Notes under the pieces: model-generated
What the model saw: only the letters and a program-made list of their open reading frames with translations
Databases searched by the model: none
What the model was told of the DNA's origin: nothing
Shown: piece by piece, positions 52,858-60,733 of the stretch
Position numbering within the stretch: the stretch's first letter is position 1
Layout: the number at the start of each line of letters is the position of its first letter
Origin: Archangium primigenium
GTDB lineage: Bacteria > Myxococcota > Myxococcia > Myxococcales > Myxococcaceae
DNA length: 64,000 nucleotides
Assembly: GCF_016904885.1 (NCBI RefSeq)
Contig: NZ_JADWYI010000001.1
Span: 6,138,001 to 6,202,000, forward strand
Direction of reading: 5' to 3'
Translations under genes and position numbers: made by a program

Positions 52858-53514
52858 ATGACCCGCCCTCCCCTGTCGTTCCCCGCTGTCGTGCTGTCCC
52901 TCGTCCTGCTCGCGCCCGGAGCGGGCCTCGCCGCCGAGGATGCGCCCCTGCGCGCGCGGCTCCTGTCCGCGGACCCGGTGACGGAGCAGGACGTCCCCGC
53001 CCCAGCGCCCCCGCCCTCCGCGCGCTGGCGAGCCCCCCGGAGCGTGCGCATCCTGGGCGAGCTGGGGGGCGGCGGCCTCACGGCCTTGGGCGCGGGCCTC
53101 GTCGGCTACCTCGGAGGCGCCGCGTTCTGCTACGCCACGGGCGTGGGCTCTGGGGTCCTGGGGTGTGGCGCGGGGGCCGCGTCCGTCCTGGGCGGGACCG
53201 CGGGCCTGTTGGTGGGCTACCCCCTCGGCGTTTGGGGCGGCGGCGAGCTGTTGGGCGGAGACGGCCGGCTGTGGGCCGCGATGCTCGGCACGGGCGTGGG
53301 CGTCGCCGCCGGACTGCCGTTCTCCCGGCGGGGCAGCTCCATCCTCCAATCGCCCTACACGCCCTGGGTGCTCGGCATCGCGGGCGGCGTGGTGGGCTAC
53401 GAGCTGTCCCAGCGCACCCCGCCCGCGTCCGTGGACTTCGCCCGTCCCCGCTTCCAGCCCCTCGTGTCCGTGTCCCGCGAGGGCGCGCTGCTCGGGCTCG
53501 GCGGACGCTTCTAG
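52858..53514 (+). CDS. Hypothetical Gly-rich envelope protein with signal peptide
   Basis: 218 residues from the ATG at 52858. I do not recognise the family. The signal peptide is VVLSLVLLAPGAGLAAED, cleaved near residue 26. A Pro-rich stretch (VPAPAPPPSARWRAP) is followed by several Gly/Ala-rich hydrophobic segments between about 62 and 190 (LGELGGGGLTALGAGLVGYL, GGTAGLLVGYPLGVWGG, VLGIAGGVVGYELS), giving a glycine-zipper look. An outer-membrane or periplasmic membrane-associated protein is plausible. The C-terminus LLGLGGRF ends in Phe, as many outer-membrane proteins do. It follows the AraC gene by 32 bp and ends at a strong bidirectional terminator. Confidence 0.75.
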   Translation: MTRPPLSFPAVVLSLVLLAPGAGLAAEDAPLRARLLSADPVTEQDVPAPAPPPSARWRAPRSVRILGELGGGGLTALGAGLVGYLGGAAFCYATGVGSGVLGCGAGAASVLGGTAGLLVGYPLGVWGGGELLGGDGRLWAAMLGTGVGVAAGLPFSRRGSSILQSPYTPWVLGIAGGVVGYELSQRTPPASVDFARPRFQPLVSVSREGALLGLGGRF

Positions 53515-53517
53515 AGC

Positions 53518-53569
53518 GCGCCTGTGCAGGACGCCGCACCGCGCTGCACAGGCGCGTGCAGCGCGGTGC
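53518..53569. terminator. Bidirectional terminator with two mutually exclusive hairpins
   Basis: Hairpin 1 is a perfect 14-bp repeat, GCACCGCGCTGCAC (53536-53549) with GTGCAGCGCGGTGC (53556-53569), loop of 6. Hairpin 2 is a perfect 12-bp repeat, GCGCCTGTGCAG (53518-53529) with CTGCACAGGCGC (53544-53555). They share 53544-53549, so only one can form at a time. The site lies between convergent genes ending at 53514 and 53574. Confidence 0.75.
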
Positions 53570-53573
53570 ACGC

Positions 53574-54455
53574 CTAATCGCCCGGAGACAGGGCGCCGGT
53601 GGGCGTGGGGGGCGCCCACTCCACGGGCACCACCGCCCCCAGGGGCAGCGCTTCCCGCGCGCGCTCGGGCAGGTCCAGGCGCGCCTCGGCCTTGAGCTGA
53701 CGTGACGTCGCATCCAGCTCGGGCGAGATGCGCTCCACCACGCCCCGGAAGGCCGGCGCGCCCTCCACGCGGACCCAGACCTCGTGCCCCGGGCGGATGG
53801 CGCCCACCCAGGCCTCCGGAATGGCGAAGCGCAAGAGCCGGTCCTCGCTCACCAGCCGGACAATGGGCGTGGTGGGGCCCGCCACCATGCCGGGCTGCAG
53901 GTACTCCTCGGACACCACGCCCCGGAAGGGCGCGCGCAGGCTCGCCCGCTCCAGGTTCTCGCGCGCCAGGGACGCCTCCGCCTTCGCCGCGCCGAGCCGC
54001 GCCCTGGCCAGCGCCACGTCCGCCTCGGCGAGGGACACGGCGTGCTGGGCCTTCTCGTACTCCTCGGCGGCCGTGAACTGGCGCACCTGGCGCTGGCGCT
54101 CCAGGAACTGGCGGGCCTGCTGGAGCAACAGGGTACAGCGCCGGTGCTCGGCCTCGGCCGCGCGCACCTGCGCCTGGTGGGACGCCAGCTCCCATTGGCG
54201 CGTGCGCGTGTCCAGCGAGGCCAGCAGTTGTCCGGCCTCCACGTGCTCGCCCAGGTGCACGTCGAGCGACTCCAGGCGGCCCTCCACCTGGGCGAGCACA
54301 TCCAGCGCCTGCGTCGCCGACACCACCCCCACGAGCGAGGGCGCGGCCCGCGGGGGCCGGACGGGCACGGGCCCCGGTGCCGAGGCCGCGCGCGGTACTT
54401 CCGCGGCCAGGGCACTCCCGGCCATCCAGCCCACGAGGATGATGGTGCGTCGCAT
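53574..54455 (-). CDS. RND-type efflux adaptor (membrane fusion protein), orphan
   Basis: 293 residues from the ATG at 54455; a GTG one codon earlier is also possible. Signal peptide ILVGWMAGSALAAEV. The lipoyl domain is split by a long alpha-hairpin: ALDVLAQVEGRLESLDVHLG (about 51-70), coiled coil at about 85-165 (ELASHQAQVRAAEAEHRRC and on), then LRAPFRGVVSEEYLQPGMVA. A beta-barrel (IVRLVSEDRLLRFAIPEAWV) and membrane-proximal segment follow. This is the periplasmic adaptor of a tripartite RND pump, but no RND permease or TolC gene is adjacent; the next gene on this strand is a hydrolase. It either serves a pump encoded elsewhere or has another role. Confidence 0.88.
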   Translation of the reverse strand: MRRTIILVGWMAGSALAAEVPRAASAPGPVPVRPPRAAPSLVGVVSATQALDVLAQVEGRLESLDVHLGEHVEAGQLLASLDTRTRQWELASHQAQVRAAEAEHRRCTLLLQQARQFLERQRQVRQFTAAEEYEKAQHAVSLAEADVALARARLGAAKAEASLARENLERASLRAPFRGVVSEEYLQPGMVAGPTTPIVRLVSEDRLLRFAIPEAWVGAIRPGHEVWVRVEGAPAFRGVVERISPELDATSRQLKAEARLDLPERAREALPLGAVVPVEWAPPTPTGALSPGD

Positions 54456-54582
54456 CACGATGGAATTCCCTCCGCCCTCTCAAGAGCTGGGAATCTGGCA
54501 CCACCGTTGGGAACCCGAACCCTGCCCTCCGGGCCAAGGGACATGTCCACGGCCGGGCGCGAAGACGGCTCGGAAAAACGGC

Positions 54583-55119
54583 TCAGGACGTCTCGCCGAG
54601 CACCCGCGCGCGCAGGGCCCGGGTGACCTCGGCGTCCCAGCGCACGGACACGAGCTCCACGGGGGTGCGGCGCCAGCGCAGGGCGCAGGCGAGACAGGCG
54701 AAGGTGGCCGCCATGCCGATGACGCTGTTCTGCCACGAGGCCAGGTTCCACTGGCCCGACCAGAACCACTCGTGCATGGACGTGGGCCAGAAGTAGTGGA
54801 TGGGCCAGCCCGGGCCGCTGCCCACCAGGTCACACGCCAGATGCAGGTGGAAGGCGAGCGCGGCGAGCAGCCCCACCGCCAGGCGCTGGCGCGCGAGCGC
54901 GGTGCACACGCCCACCACCACCAGCGCCCCCACGTAGCCGTGGAAGAGCACGTGGTGGTACTGGCCGTAGAGGTCCACGCCGCCCAGCAGGGACAAGCCA
55001 TCGAGGTCCGGCGCCAGTCCCGCGAGCGTGACGAGCACCCGATCCCGCCGCTCGCGCAGGCCTTGGGCCAACAACCAGGACAGCTCCGCGTGGACGATGG
55101 GGTTCATGGTGTCGAGCAT
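54583..55119 (-). CDS. YdjM/LexA-regulated-type integral membrane metal-dependent hydrolase
   Basis: 178 residues. It resembles the DUF457/YdjM group: an N-terminal HAELSW motif, LAGLAPDLDGLSL, HHVLFHG and FHLHLACDLVGSG supply the conserved His/Asp set of a putative metal site. Several hydrophobic segments surround these motifs (ALVVVGVCTALA, VIGMAATFACLACAL). The ATG at 55119 is used; the ATG at 55107 (MNPIVHAELS) would also keep the whole domain. The biochemical activity of this family is poorly known. It diverges from the aldo/keto reductase gene with 74 bp between starts. Confidence 0.75.
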   Translation of the reverse strand: MLDTMNPIVHAELSWLLAQGLRERRDRVLVTLAGLAPDLDGLSLLGGVDLYGQYHHVLFHGYVGALVVVGVCTALARQRLAVGLLAALAFHLHLACDLVGSGPGWPIHYFWPTSMHEWFWSGQWNLASWQNSVIGMAATFACLACALRWRRTPVELVSVRWDAEVTRALRARVLGETS

Positions 55120-55193
55120 AGCGCGGAGCGCGCCTCCGGATTGTTGCCCGCGCCAACGAAGCGGAGGAGAGTCCCCGGCGAGAGGAACACGCG

Positions 55194-56159
55194 ATGAACT
55201 TGCGAAGACTGGGTCGGTCGGACGTCGAGATTTCCCCCATCGGGCTGGGGTGCTGGCAGTTCTCCGAGGGCTCCGGCCTGGTGGGTGCCTTCTGGGAGAC
55301 CTTGCCCGCGCCGCTCGTCGAGGAGATCGTCGACGCGTCGCTCCAGGGCGGCATCAACTGGTTCGACACCGCCGAGGCCTATGGCGATGGCCGCTCGGAG
55401 CGGGCGCTCGCCGCCGCGCTGTCGCGCCTGGGCAAGAAGCCCGGGGACGTGGTCGTCGCCACCAAGTGGCAGCCCTTTCCCCGCACCGCCGCGAGCATCG
55501 GCGCCACCATCGGGGCGCGGCTGGCGGCGCTCAACCCCTACCCCATCGACCTGCACCAAATCCACCAGCCCTTCGCGCTCGCCACGGTGGAGGCCCAGGC
55601 CAACGCCATGGCGGACCTGGTGGAGGCCGGGAAGATCAAGACGGTGGGGGTGAGCAACTTCTCCGCCAGGCGGATGCGCGCCATGCACGCCGCGCTCGCG
55701 CGCCGGGGCGTGCCGCTCGTGTCCAACCAGATGCGCTACAGCCTGATGGACCGGAAGATCGAGTCCAACGGCGTGCTCGCGGCCGCCAAGGAGCTGGGCA
55801 TCACGATCATCGCCTACTCGCCGCTGGCGCAGGGCCTGCTGTCGGGCAAGTTCCACGAGGATCCCTCGCTCATCAAGAGCCGCGTGGGCCCGCGCAAGTA
55901 CCTGCCGGCCTTCCGGGCCTCGGGCATGGAGAAGAGCCGCCCGCTCATCGAGGAATTGCGCGCGTGCGCCCAGGCGCATGGCGTCACCTCGTCGCAGGTG
56001 GCGCTCAACTGGCTGGCCACGTTCCACGGCGACACGGTGGTCGTCATCCCCGGCGCGACCAAGCGGCGCCACGCCGAGGAGAACGTGGGCGCCATGGGCT
56101 TCACGCTCACGCCCGAGCAGTCGCGCCGGCTCGAGGAGCTGTCGCGCGGCTACCTGTAG
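55194..56159 (+). CDS. Aldo/keto reductase
   Basis: 321 residues, full length for the NADPH-dependent aldo/keto reductase family. The catalytic tetrad is Asp and Tyr in WFDTAEAYGDGRSE, Lys in VVATKWQP and His in IDLHQIHQP. The family turn VGVSNFSARRM and the cofactor segments AYSPLAQGLLSGKF and VVIPGATKRRHAEENVGA are present. The N-terminus is MNLRRLGRSDVEISPIGLGC, as expected. It is most like the general oxidoreductase (YajO/voltage-gated-channel beta-subunit-like) group. The substrate is unknown. It is monocistronic as far as can be seen. Confidence 0.94.
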   Translation: MNLRRLGRSDVEISPIGLGCWQFSEGSGLVGAFWETLPAPLVEEIVDASLQGGINWFDTAEAYGDGRSERALAAALSRLGKKPGDVVVATKWQPFPRTAASIGATIGARLAALNPYPIDLHQIHQPFALATVEAQANAMADLVEAGKIKTVGVSNFSARRMRAMHAALARRGVPLVSNQMRYSLMDRKIESNGVLAAAKELGITIIAYSPLAQGLLSGKFHEDPSLIKSRVGPRKYLPAFRASGMEKSRPLIEELRACAQAHGVTSSQVALNWLATFHGDTVVVIPGATKRRHAEENVGAMGFTLTPEQSRRLEELSRGYL

Positions 56160-56367
56160 CGCGGGGCGGGAGACCAGGGAGCCGACCGCCTGGAGGCACC
56201 CCAGGTGGATAAGCCCTTCACTCCTCGCGTGGACCCCGGCGCACGTGTCATCCGCACGACGGGAGACGACCTGTCGCGTCGGCTCGGGGAGGTGCCCGTT
56301 GTGGTTCAGTGCCGATCTGGAGAAAATCGAGCGCCGCCCGCGATGACGGGCTCCTGACGTGGGACTC
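56160..56367. other. Intergenic region upstream of the LOG-prenyl synthase-HAD operon
   Basis: A 208-bp gap that must contain the operon promoter. No consensus sigma-70 or sigma-54 element, repeat or small reading frame stood out. Confidence 0.4.
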
Positions 56368-56946
56368 ATGACGAATTCCGTTTGCGTGTTTTGTGGCTCC
56401 GCTCCGGGGGTGCATGGGGAGCACATGAAGGTGGCCTCCGAGCTGGGAGCGCTCCTGGCCGAGCGCGGCCTGCAGGTGGTGTACGGCGGTGCCCGGGTGG
56501 GGTTGATGGGCGCGGTGGCGGATGGTGCGCTGGCGCGGGGCGGCCGGGTCGTGGGGGTGATGCCCCGGGGCCTGGAGCGCTACGAGGTGGCCCACCGGGG
56601 ACTCACCGAGCTCATCTGGACGGAAGACCTTCACGAGCGCAAGCGCTGCATGGCCGAGCGCTCCGACGCCTTCGTGGTGTTGCCGGGAGGCTACGGCACC
56701 CTGGAGGAGATGCTGGAGATCATCAGCTGGAAGCAGATGCGGATGATCGACAAGCCCATCGTGCTGCTCGACACCCAGGGCTTCTACCAACCGTTCGTGG
56801 CACTCGTCGCGGAGATGACCCGTCAGGGTTTCGCGCACGCGCGTGCCGACACGCTCTTCACCGTCACGTCTCGGCTCGAGGATGTCCTCCGCGCGCTGGG
56901 GGTGGCCACTCCGCCCCCGCCCGCGGGCGACGAGGTCCAGTCATGA
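56368..56946 (+). CDS. LOG-family protein (cytokinin riboside monophosphate phosphoribohydrolase type)
   Basis: 192 residues from the ATG at 56368; a GTG three codons earlier is possible. The Rossmann-like fold opens with SVCVFCGSAPG. The substrate-binding motif is ERKRCM (about 90-95) and the family signature is PGGYGTLEEM (106-115) with the catalytic Glu. LOG enzymes release free base from nucleoside 5'-monophosphates; in bacteria many do this on AMP or on isopentenyl-AMP. Its stop overlaps the next start (ATGA), making it the first gene of a three-gene operon with an isoprenyl-synthase homologue and a HAD phosphatase. The pairing of LOG with a prenyl enzyme is suggestive of cytokinin-like or prenyl-nucleotide chemistry, but this is inference. 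Confidence 0.92.
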   Translation: MTNSVCVFCGSAPGVHGEHMKVASELGALLAERGLQVVYGGARVGLMGAVADGALARGGRVVGVMPRGLERYEVAHRGLTELIWTEDLHERKRCMAERSDAFVVLPGGYGTLEEMLEIISWKQMRMIDKPIVLLDTQGFYQPFVALVAEMTRQGFAHARADTLFTVTSRLEDVLRALGVATPPPPAGDEVQS

Positions 56947-58052
56947 GTGAACTGCCGCCGCTGCAATACCCCAAGATGTTCCAGGGCATCTTCGCGCGCC
57001 GCCAGGAGCGCTTCGCCCCGCTCATCGACGAGGCCCGCCACGTGCTCCAGGGGCTGGAGGTGCCCGAGGCGCTGCGGCCCTATTACGACACGGTGGTGCG
57101 CGACAACGCCCAGCCGTCGTTCCTGCTGGTGCCGCTCATCTTCCTGGCCTTCGCGGAGGCCTCGGGGGGGATCCAGGCCGCGCACCGCCGCTACCTGCCG
57201 GCGATGATGCTGTGCATGGAGGCGTGCGCCACGGTGGACGACACGGTGGACCGCACGCCCATGCGCTCGGGGCGGCGCACGTTCGCGCTGCGCTTCGGCG
57301 ACATCAGCGCCACGCCCTTCGTGGGGGCCCTGGGGGCGATGTCCGCGCAGATGGCCGCGCGCGTGGATCCGCGCCTGCTCGACGGCATGCTGCACCTGAC
57401 CACCGAGCTGTACGCGCGGCAGCTCTGGGAGAAGCAGAACCTCTACCCGCTGGAGGGCATGTTCGACCGCTGGCTGCACAACCGCTACGAGGAGACGCGC
57501 GTGGCGGTGTGCTACTGCATGGACGCGGCGCTGCTGCTCAACGGCCACCCGCCCACGCCCCTGCCCATGGCCGAGGCCTTCTCGCGCGTGTTCCAGGACG
57601 TGGATGACCTGGTGAGCATCCTCGAGGACCGGCGCGCCGACGGCGAGAACGACGACGTGCTGATGGGCACGGTGACGCGGCCGTTGATGGTGACGCTCGC
57701 GCGCTACCCGGCGCTGCGCGCCGACGTGGCCAACCTGTGGCGGGTGTGCCGCGCCATGACGGGCTCGTCCGCCATGGCGGTGCACAAGATGCCCGCGCAC
57801 ACCCAGCCCACCATCGAGCGGCTCTACCAGCCGCTCTACCAGGCCATGCGCGAGGTGGGCATCCCCGGCACCGTGAAGCTGATGATCGACGACTACCGCG
57901 AGTGCGTGGCCACCGCCCCGCCCTCCTTGCGGCCCCTCATGCGGGACATGACCCACACCTGCATGGACCGGCTGCGGCGCTGCGCGGGCAACACGCTCTT
58001 CACCGAGGAGCAGTTGGAGAGCGCCCTGGAGGGCCTGGAGCAGGCGGCGTGA
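56943..58052 (+). CDS. Divergent isoprenyl-diphosphate-synthase-fold protein
   Basis: 369 residues. The trans-polyprenyl synthase fold is shown by the first Asp-rich motif DDTVD (99-103) with the downstream RSGRRT phosphate-binding Arg, and the second motif FQDVDDLVSILED (217-229). The N-terminal GGKxxRP element that binds isopentenyl diphosphate in chain-elongating enzymes is not present: the matching region (about 53-75) reads DNAQPSFLLVPLIFLAFAEA. This points to a substrate other than IPP plus an allylic diphosphate, for instance a terpene-cyclase-like or prenyl-transfer reaction. It overlaps both neighbours by 4 bp (ATGA at its start, GTGA at its end), so the three proteins are probably made together. 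An AraC- or Tet-type regulator is not adjacent. Confidence 0.85.
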   Translation: MSELPPLQYPKMFQGIFARRQERFAPLIDEARHVLQGLEVPEALRPYYDTVVRDNAQPSFLLVPLIFLAFAEASGGIQAAHRRYLPAMMLCMEACATVDDTVDRTPMRSGRRTFALRFGDISATPFVGALGAMSAQMAARVDPRLLDGMLHLTTELYARQLWEKQNLYPLEGMFDRWLHNRYEETRVAVCYCMDAALLLNGHPPTPLPMAEAFSRVFQDVDDLVSILEDRRADGENDDVLMGTVTRPLMVTLARYPALRADVANLWRVCRAMTGSSAMAVHKMPAHTQPTIERLYQPLYQAMREVGIPGTVKLMIDDYRECVATAPPSLRPLMRDMTHTCMDRLRRCAGNTLFTEEQLESALEGLEQAA

Positions 58053-58690
58053 CGGGCGCGGTCATCTTCGATCGGGACGGGGTGCTGGCCGAGTTCGACC
58101 TGGAGGGCGTGCGCCAGGAATTGGGGCACCTGCTGCCCTTCGGGCTGGAGCAGCTCGGCACCCACCTGCGTGACTGGGCGCCCCGCTCCGGACGGCGCGT
58201 CACCTGCGCCACGAGCGAGCGGGCCTTCTGGAACGCCTTCTGGGAGGAGCTGTGCGACGCGCACGGCCTGGACGCGGACGCGCGCGCGGGGCTGCTGCGC
58301 TTCGAGCCGTGCCGCACGCTGCGGCTCTTCGCGGACGCGCGGCCGGCGATCGAGCGGGCGCGGCGCCAGGGCTACCGGGTGGGCGTGCTGTCCAACTTCG
58401 CGCTCTTCGATCTGCCGGGCTCGCTGGCGTGGCTGGGCCTCACGCCGCTGCTGGACGCGGCCCTGTCCGCCGCCATGCTGGGCGCCTCCAAGCCCGCGCC
58501 GGAGACCTACCTGGCCATGGCGCGCGCGCTCGGCCAGCGGCCCGAGGACTGCCTCTTCGTGGATGACCGTCCGGACTGCGTGGAGGGCGCGCGGCGGGTG
58601 GGCATGCGCGCCTGGCTGCTGGACCGGGCGGGCAAACGCCCGGGCGGCGAGGGCGTGATGCGCGACCTCACCGCCCTGCTGGCCGACTGA
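58049..58690 (+). CDS. HAD-superfamily phosphatase-like hydrolase
   Basis: 213 residues from a GTG at 58049 overlapping the upstream stop. HAD motif I is IFDRDGVLAE with nucleophile and acid/base Asp. Motif II is LSNFAL (Ser), motif III the Lys in GASKPAPETY, and motif IV VDDRPDCVEGARRVGM. The alpha-helical cap (residues about 18-95) makes it a subfamily I, beta-phosphoglucomutase/phosphatase-like enzyme. In the operon it could dephosphorylate a prenyl phosphate or diphosphate product; that is inference. The gene ends at a perfect palindromic terminator. Confidence 0.92.
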   Translation: MTGAVIFDRDGVLAEFDLEGVRQELGHLLPFGLEQLGTHLRDWAPRSGRRVTCATSERAFWNAFWEELCDAHGLDADARAGLLRFEPCRTLRLFADARPAIERARRQGYRVGVLSNFALFDLPGSLAWLGLTPLLDAALSAAMLGASKPAPETYLAMARALGQRPEDCLFVDDRPDCVEGARRVGMRAWLLDRAGKRPGGEGVMRDLTALLAD

Positions 58691-58708
58691 GGGCCCCTCG
58701 AGGGGCCC
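58691..58708. terminator. Palindromic terminator between convergent genes
   Basis: A perfect 18-bp palindrome, GGGCCCCTCGAGGGGCCC, begins directly after the HAD stop and lies 17 bp before the chemoreceptor stop. No T-run; a symmetric GC-rich hairpin can stop either transcript. Confidence 0.65.
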
Positions 58709-58724
58709 CCCCCTCCCGCGCGCC

Positions 58725-60188
58725 TCAGGCCGAGGTGCGCGCGTCGAGGATGGCGGTGAGCTGCTGGGACAGCTGCGAGAGCCGGTTGGCCGTCTGCAGC
58801 GTCTGCGAGGAGCTCACCTCGGACTGCTGGGCCGTCTGCGCCACCTCGAGGATGGCGATGTTCACCTGCTCCACCGCGGTGGTCTGCTGCTGGGTGCTCA
58901 GCTCGATCTCCCGCACCACGTCCAGGTTGGTGCGCACCAGCTCGGAGATGCGCCGGAAGCTGCCGGCCACCTCGGAGAACTGCTTGGCGCTGCTCTGCAC
59001 CGCCTTGGAGCCGTCCTCCGTGGCCATGATGGTGGTGTTGGACGCGGCGCGGATTTCGTCGATGAGGGCGCGGATGTCCTTGGTGGCGCCGCCCACGCGG
59101 TCGGCGAGCTTGCGGATCTCCTCGGCCACCACGGCGAAGCGGCGGCCGTGCTCGCCCGCGCCCGCGCTCTCGATGGTGGCGTTGATGGCGAGGATGTTCG
59201 TCTGCTCGCTCAGCTCGTTGATGATGTCCAGGATGCCGCCGATCTCCTGCGAGCGCTTGCCCAGCTCCAGCATGTGGGTGACGACGGAGTCCACCTGGCG
59301 GCGCACCGCGTCGATGGCCTCCTGGGAGCGCTGCACGGTGTCATTGCCCTGACGCGCCGCGCCCGCGGTCTCGTCCGCCACGCGCGACACCTGCTGGGCG
59401 CTGGTGGCGATCTGCCGCGAGGTGGACAGGAGCTCCTTCACGGTGGTGGAGATCTCCGTGGTGGCCGAGGCCTGCTCGCGCGCGCCCGTCACCTGCTGGG
59501 TGGCGGCCGAGTGCAGCTCGGCCGAGGAGTTCTGCACCTGGGAGATGGCCGTCTGCAGCTTGCGCTCCAGGGCCCGGCCGATGAGCAGCGCCGTGGTGGT
59601 GATGACGAGCATGATGCCGAGCCCGTCGATCCAGAAGAAGGTGCCGAACGCCTTGAGCTCCTCCTCCTGCTGCAGCTCGTTCTTGCTCAGCACCGCCTCC
59701 TCCGCCTCGCGCGCCTTGCCCACCGCCTCGCGCACGCGCTCCTGGCGCTGACGGCTCTGGGCGTTGCTCGCGGAGGGCGAGTCCAGCGAGCCCTGGACGC
59801 GCCGCGCCTCGAGGCTCTCGTCCATCCGCTTGAGCTCCTGGGCGACGGTCTCCTGCAGGGCCGTGATGCGCTTCTGGTGCTCGGGGTCCGGCGAGGACGT
59901 GAGCGCCTGCAGCTCCGTGTCCACCATGGCGCGCGCCTGCTGGAAGGACAGGGCCGCGGCCTCTCCGCCCGTCAGGAGGTAGTCGCGGTGCGCGCTCTCC
60001 GCGTCCTTGAACTTGGAGTGGATGCGCTCGAGCTGCCGCAGCGTCTTCTGGCTCGTGGACACGAGCGTGGCCGCGCCGGAGAAGGCCTGCACGCGCATGC
60101 GGGTCAGGTAGACGAAGGTGCCAATCATCAACGCCAACAGGAACAAGCCCACCAGGAACTGCCGGCCCACGGTCCATCTCGAGAACAT
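58725..60188 (-). CDS. Methyl-accepting chemotaxis protein with CHASE3-like sensor
   Basis: 487 residues from the ATG at 60188, which has GGAG upstream. TM1 is at about 10-28 (FLVGLFLLALMIGTFVYL). The periplasmic domain (about 32-180) looks like a CHASE3/four-helix sensor: LERIHSKFKDAESAHRDYLL is its typical motif. TM2 is at about 184-204 (WIDGLGIMLVITTTALLIG). A HAMP domain is not apparent: the sequence goes from TM2 directly into coiled coil. The signalling hairpin tip is intact (ILAINATIESAGAGEHGRRF). There is no CheW-binding pentapeptide at the C-terminus. No che genes are adjacent, so it is an orphan receptor. It would regulate motility or another chemosensory pathway. Confidence 0.93.
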   Translation of the reverse strand: MFSRWTVGRQFLVGLFLLALMIGTFVYLTRMRVQAFSGAATLVSTSQKTLRQLERIHSKFKDAESAHRDYLLTGGEAAALSFQQARAMVDTELQALTSSPDPEHQKRITALQETVAQELKRMDESLEARRVQGSLDSPSASNAQSRQRQERVREAVGKAREAEEAVLSKNELQQEEELKAFGTFFWIDGLGIMLVITTTALLIGRALERKLQTAISQVQNSSAELHSAATQQVTGAREQASATTEISTTVKELLSTSRQIATSAQQVSRVADETAGAARQGNDTVQRSQEAIDAVRRQVDSVVTHMLELGKRSQEIGGILDIINELSEQTNILAINATIESAGAGEHGRRFAVVAEEIRKLADRVGGATKDIRALIDEIRAASNTTIMATEDGSKAVQSSAKQFSEVAGSFRRISELVRTNLDVVREIELSTQQQTTAVEQVNIAILEVAQTAQQSEVSSSQTLQTANRLSQLSQQLTAILDARTSA

Positions 60189-60316
60189 CGTCAGGTCTCC
60201 TCGGCCGAGGGAACGCTCCGCCCCGGCTGCGCGGCGCCAGTCTACGTGAGTGCCCGCCTTTCTCCACGGACTCACTGCCCCTGGCCGTGCCGGGCGGCGC
60301 CTGTCAGGCTGGAGGC

Positions 60317-60733
60317 ATGACGCCGCCGCTGCTGCCCGCCCTCCACCACGTGGCCCTCATCTGCTCGGACTACGCCCGCTCCAAGGCGTTCTACAGCCAG
60401 GTGCTCGGCCTGCGCGTCGTCCGGGAGGTGTACCGGGAGGCCCGCGACTCGTGGAAGCTGGACCTGGAGGTGAGCCCGGGCGTGCAACTGGAGCTGTTCT
60501 CCTTCCCGGACCCTCCGCCCCGGGCGACCCGGCCCGAGGCCCGCGGTCTGCGGCACCTGGCCTTCGCCGTGCCGGTGCTCGACGCCGTGGTGGCGGAGCT
60601 CCACCGGCGGGGGGTGCCCACCGAGCCGGTGCGCGTGGACGAGCACACGGGCAGGCGCTTCACCTTCTTCGCGGATCCAGACGGCCTGCCGCTGGAGCTC
60701 TACGAGATGGGCGAAGAGCCCACTACGAGGTGA
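60317..60733 (+). CDS. yaeR: VOC-family glyoxalase-I-like metalloprotein (YaeR type)
   Basis: 138 residues. It closely matches E. coli YaeR in remembered sequence: LHHVALICSDYARSKAFYSQ, VYREARDSWKLDL, LRHLAFAV and FTFFADPDGLPLELYEM. Metal ligands of the VOC fold are the His in HHVAL, the Glu in LELFSF, the His in LRHLAF and the Glu in LELYE. The true substrate of the family is not settled. The ATG at 60317 has GGAGG only one base upstream, so a GTG at 60287 is a possible alternative. Its last 11 bp overlap the 3' end of the convergent gene at 60723. Confidence 0.9.
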   Translation: MTPPLLPALHHVALICSDYARSKAFYSQVLGLRVVREVYREARDSWKLDLEVSPGVQLELFSFPDPPPRATRPEARGLRHLAFAVPVLDAVVAELHRRGVPTEPVRVDEHTGRRFTFFADPDGLPLELYEMGEEPTTR

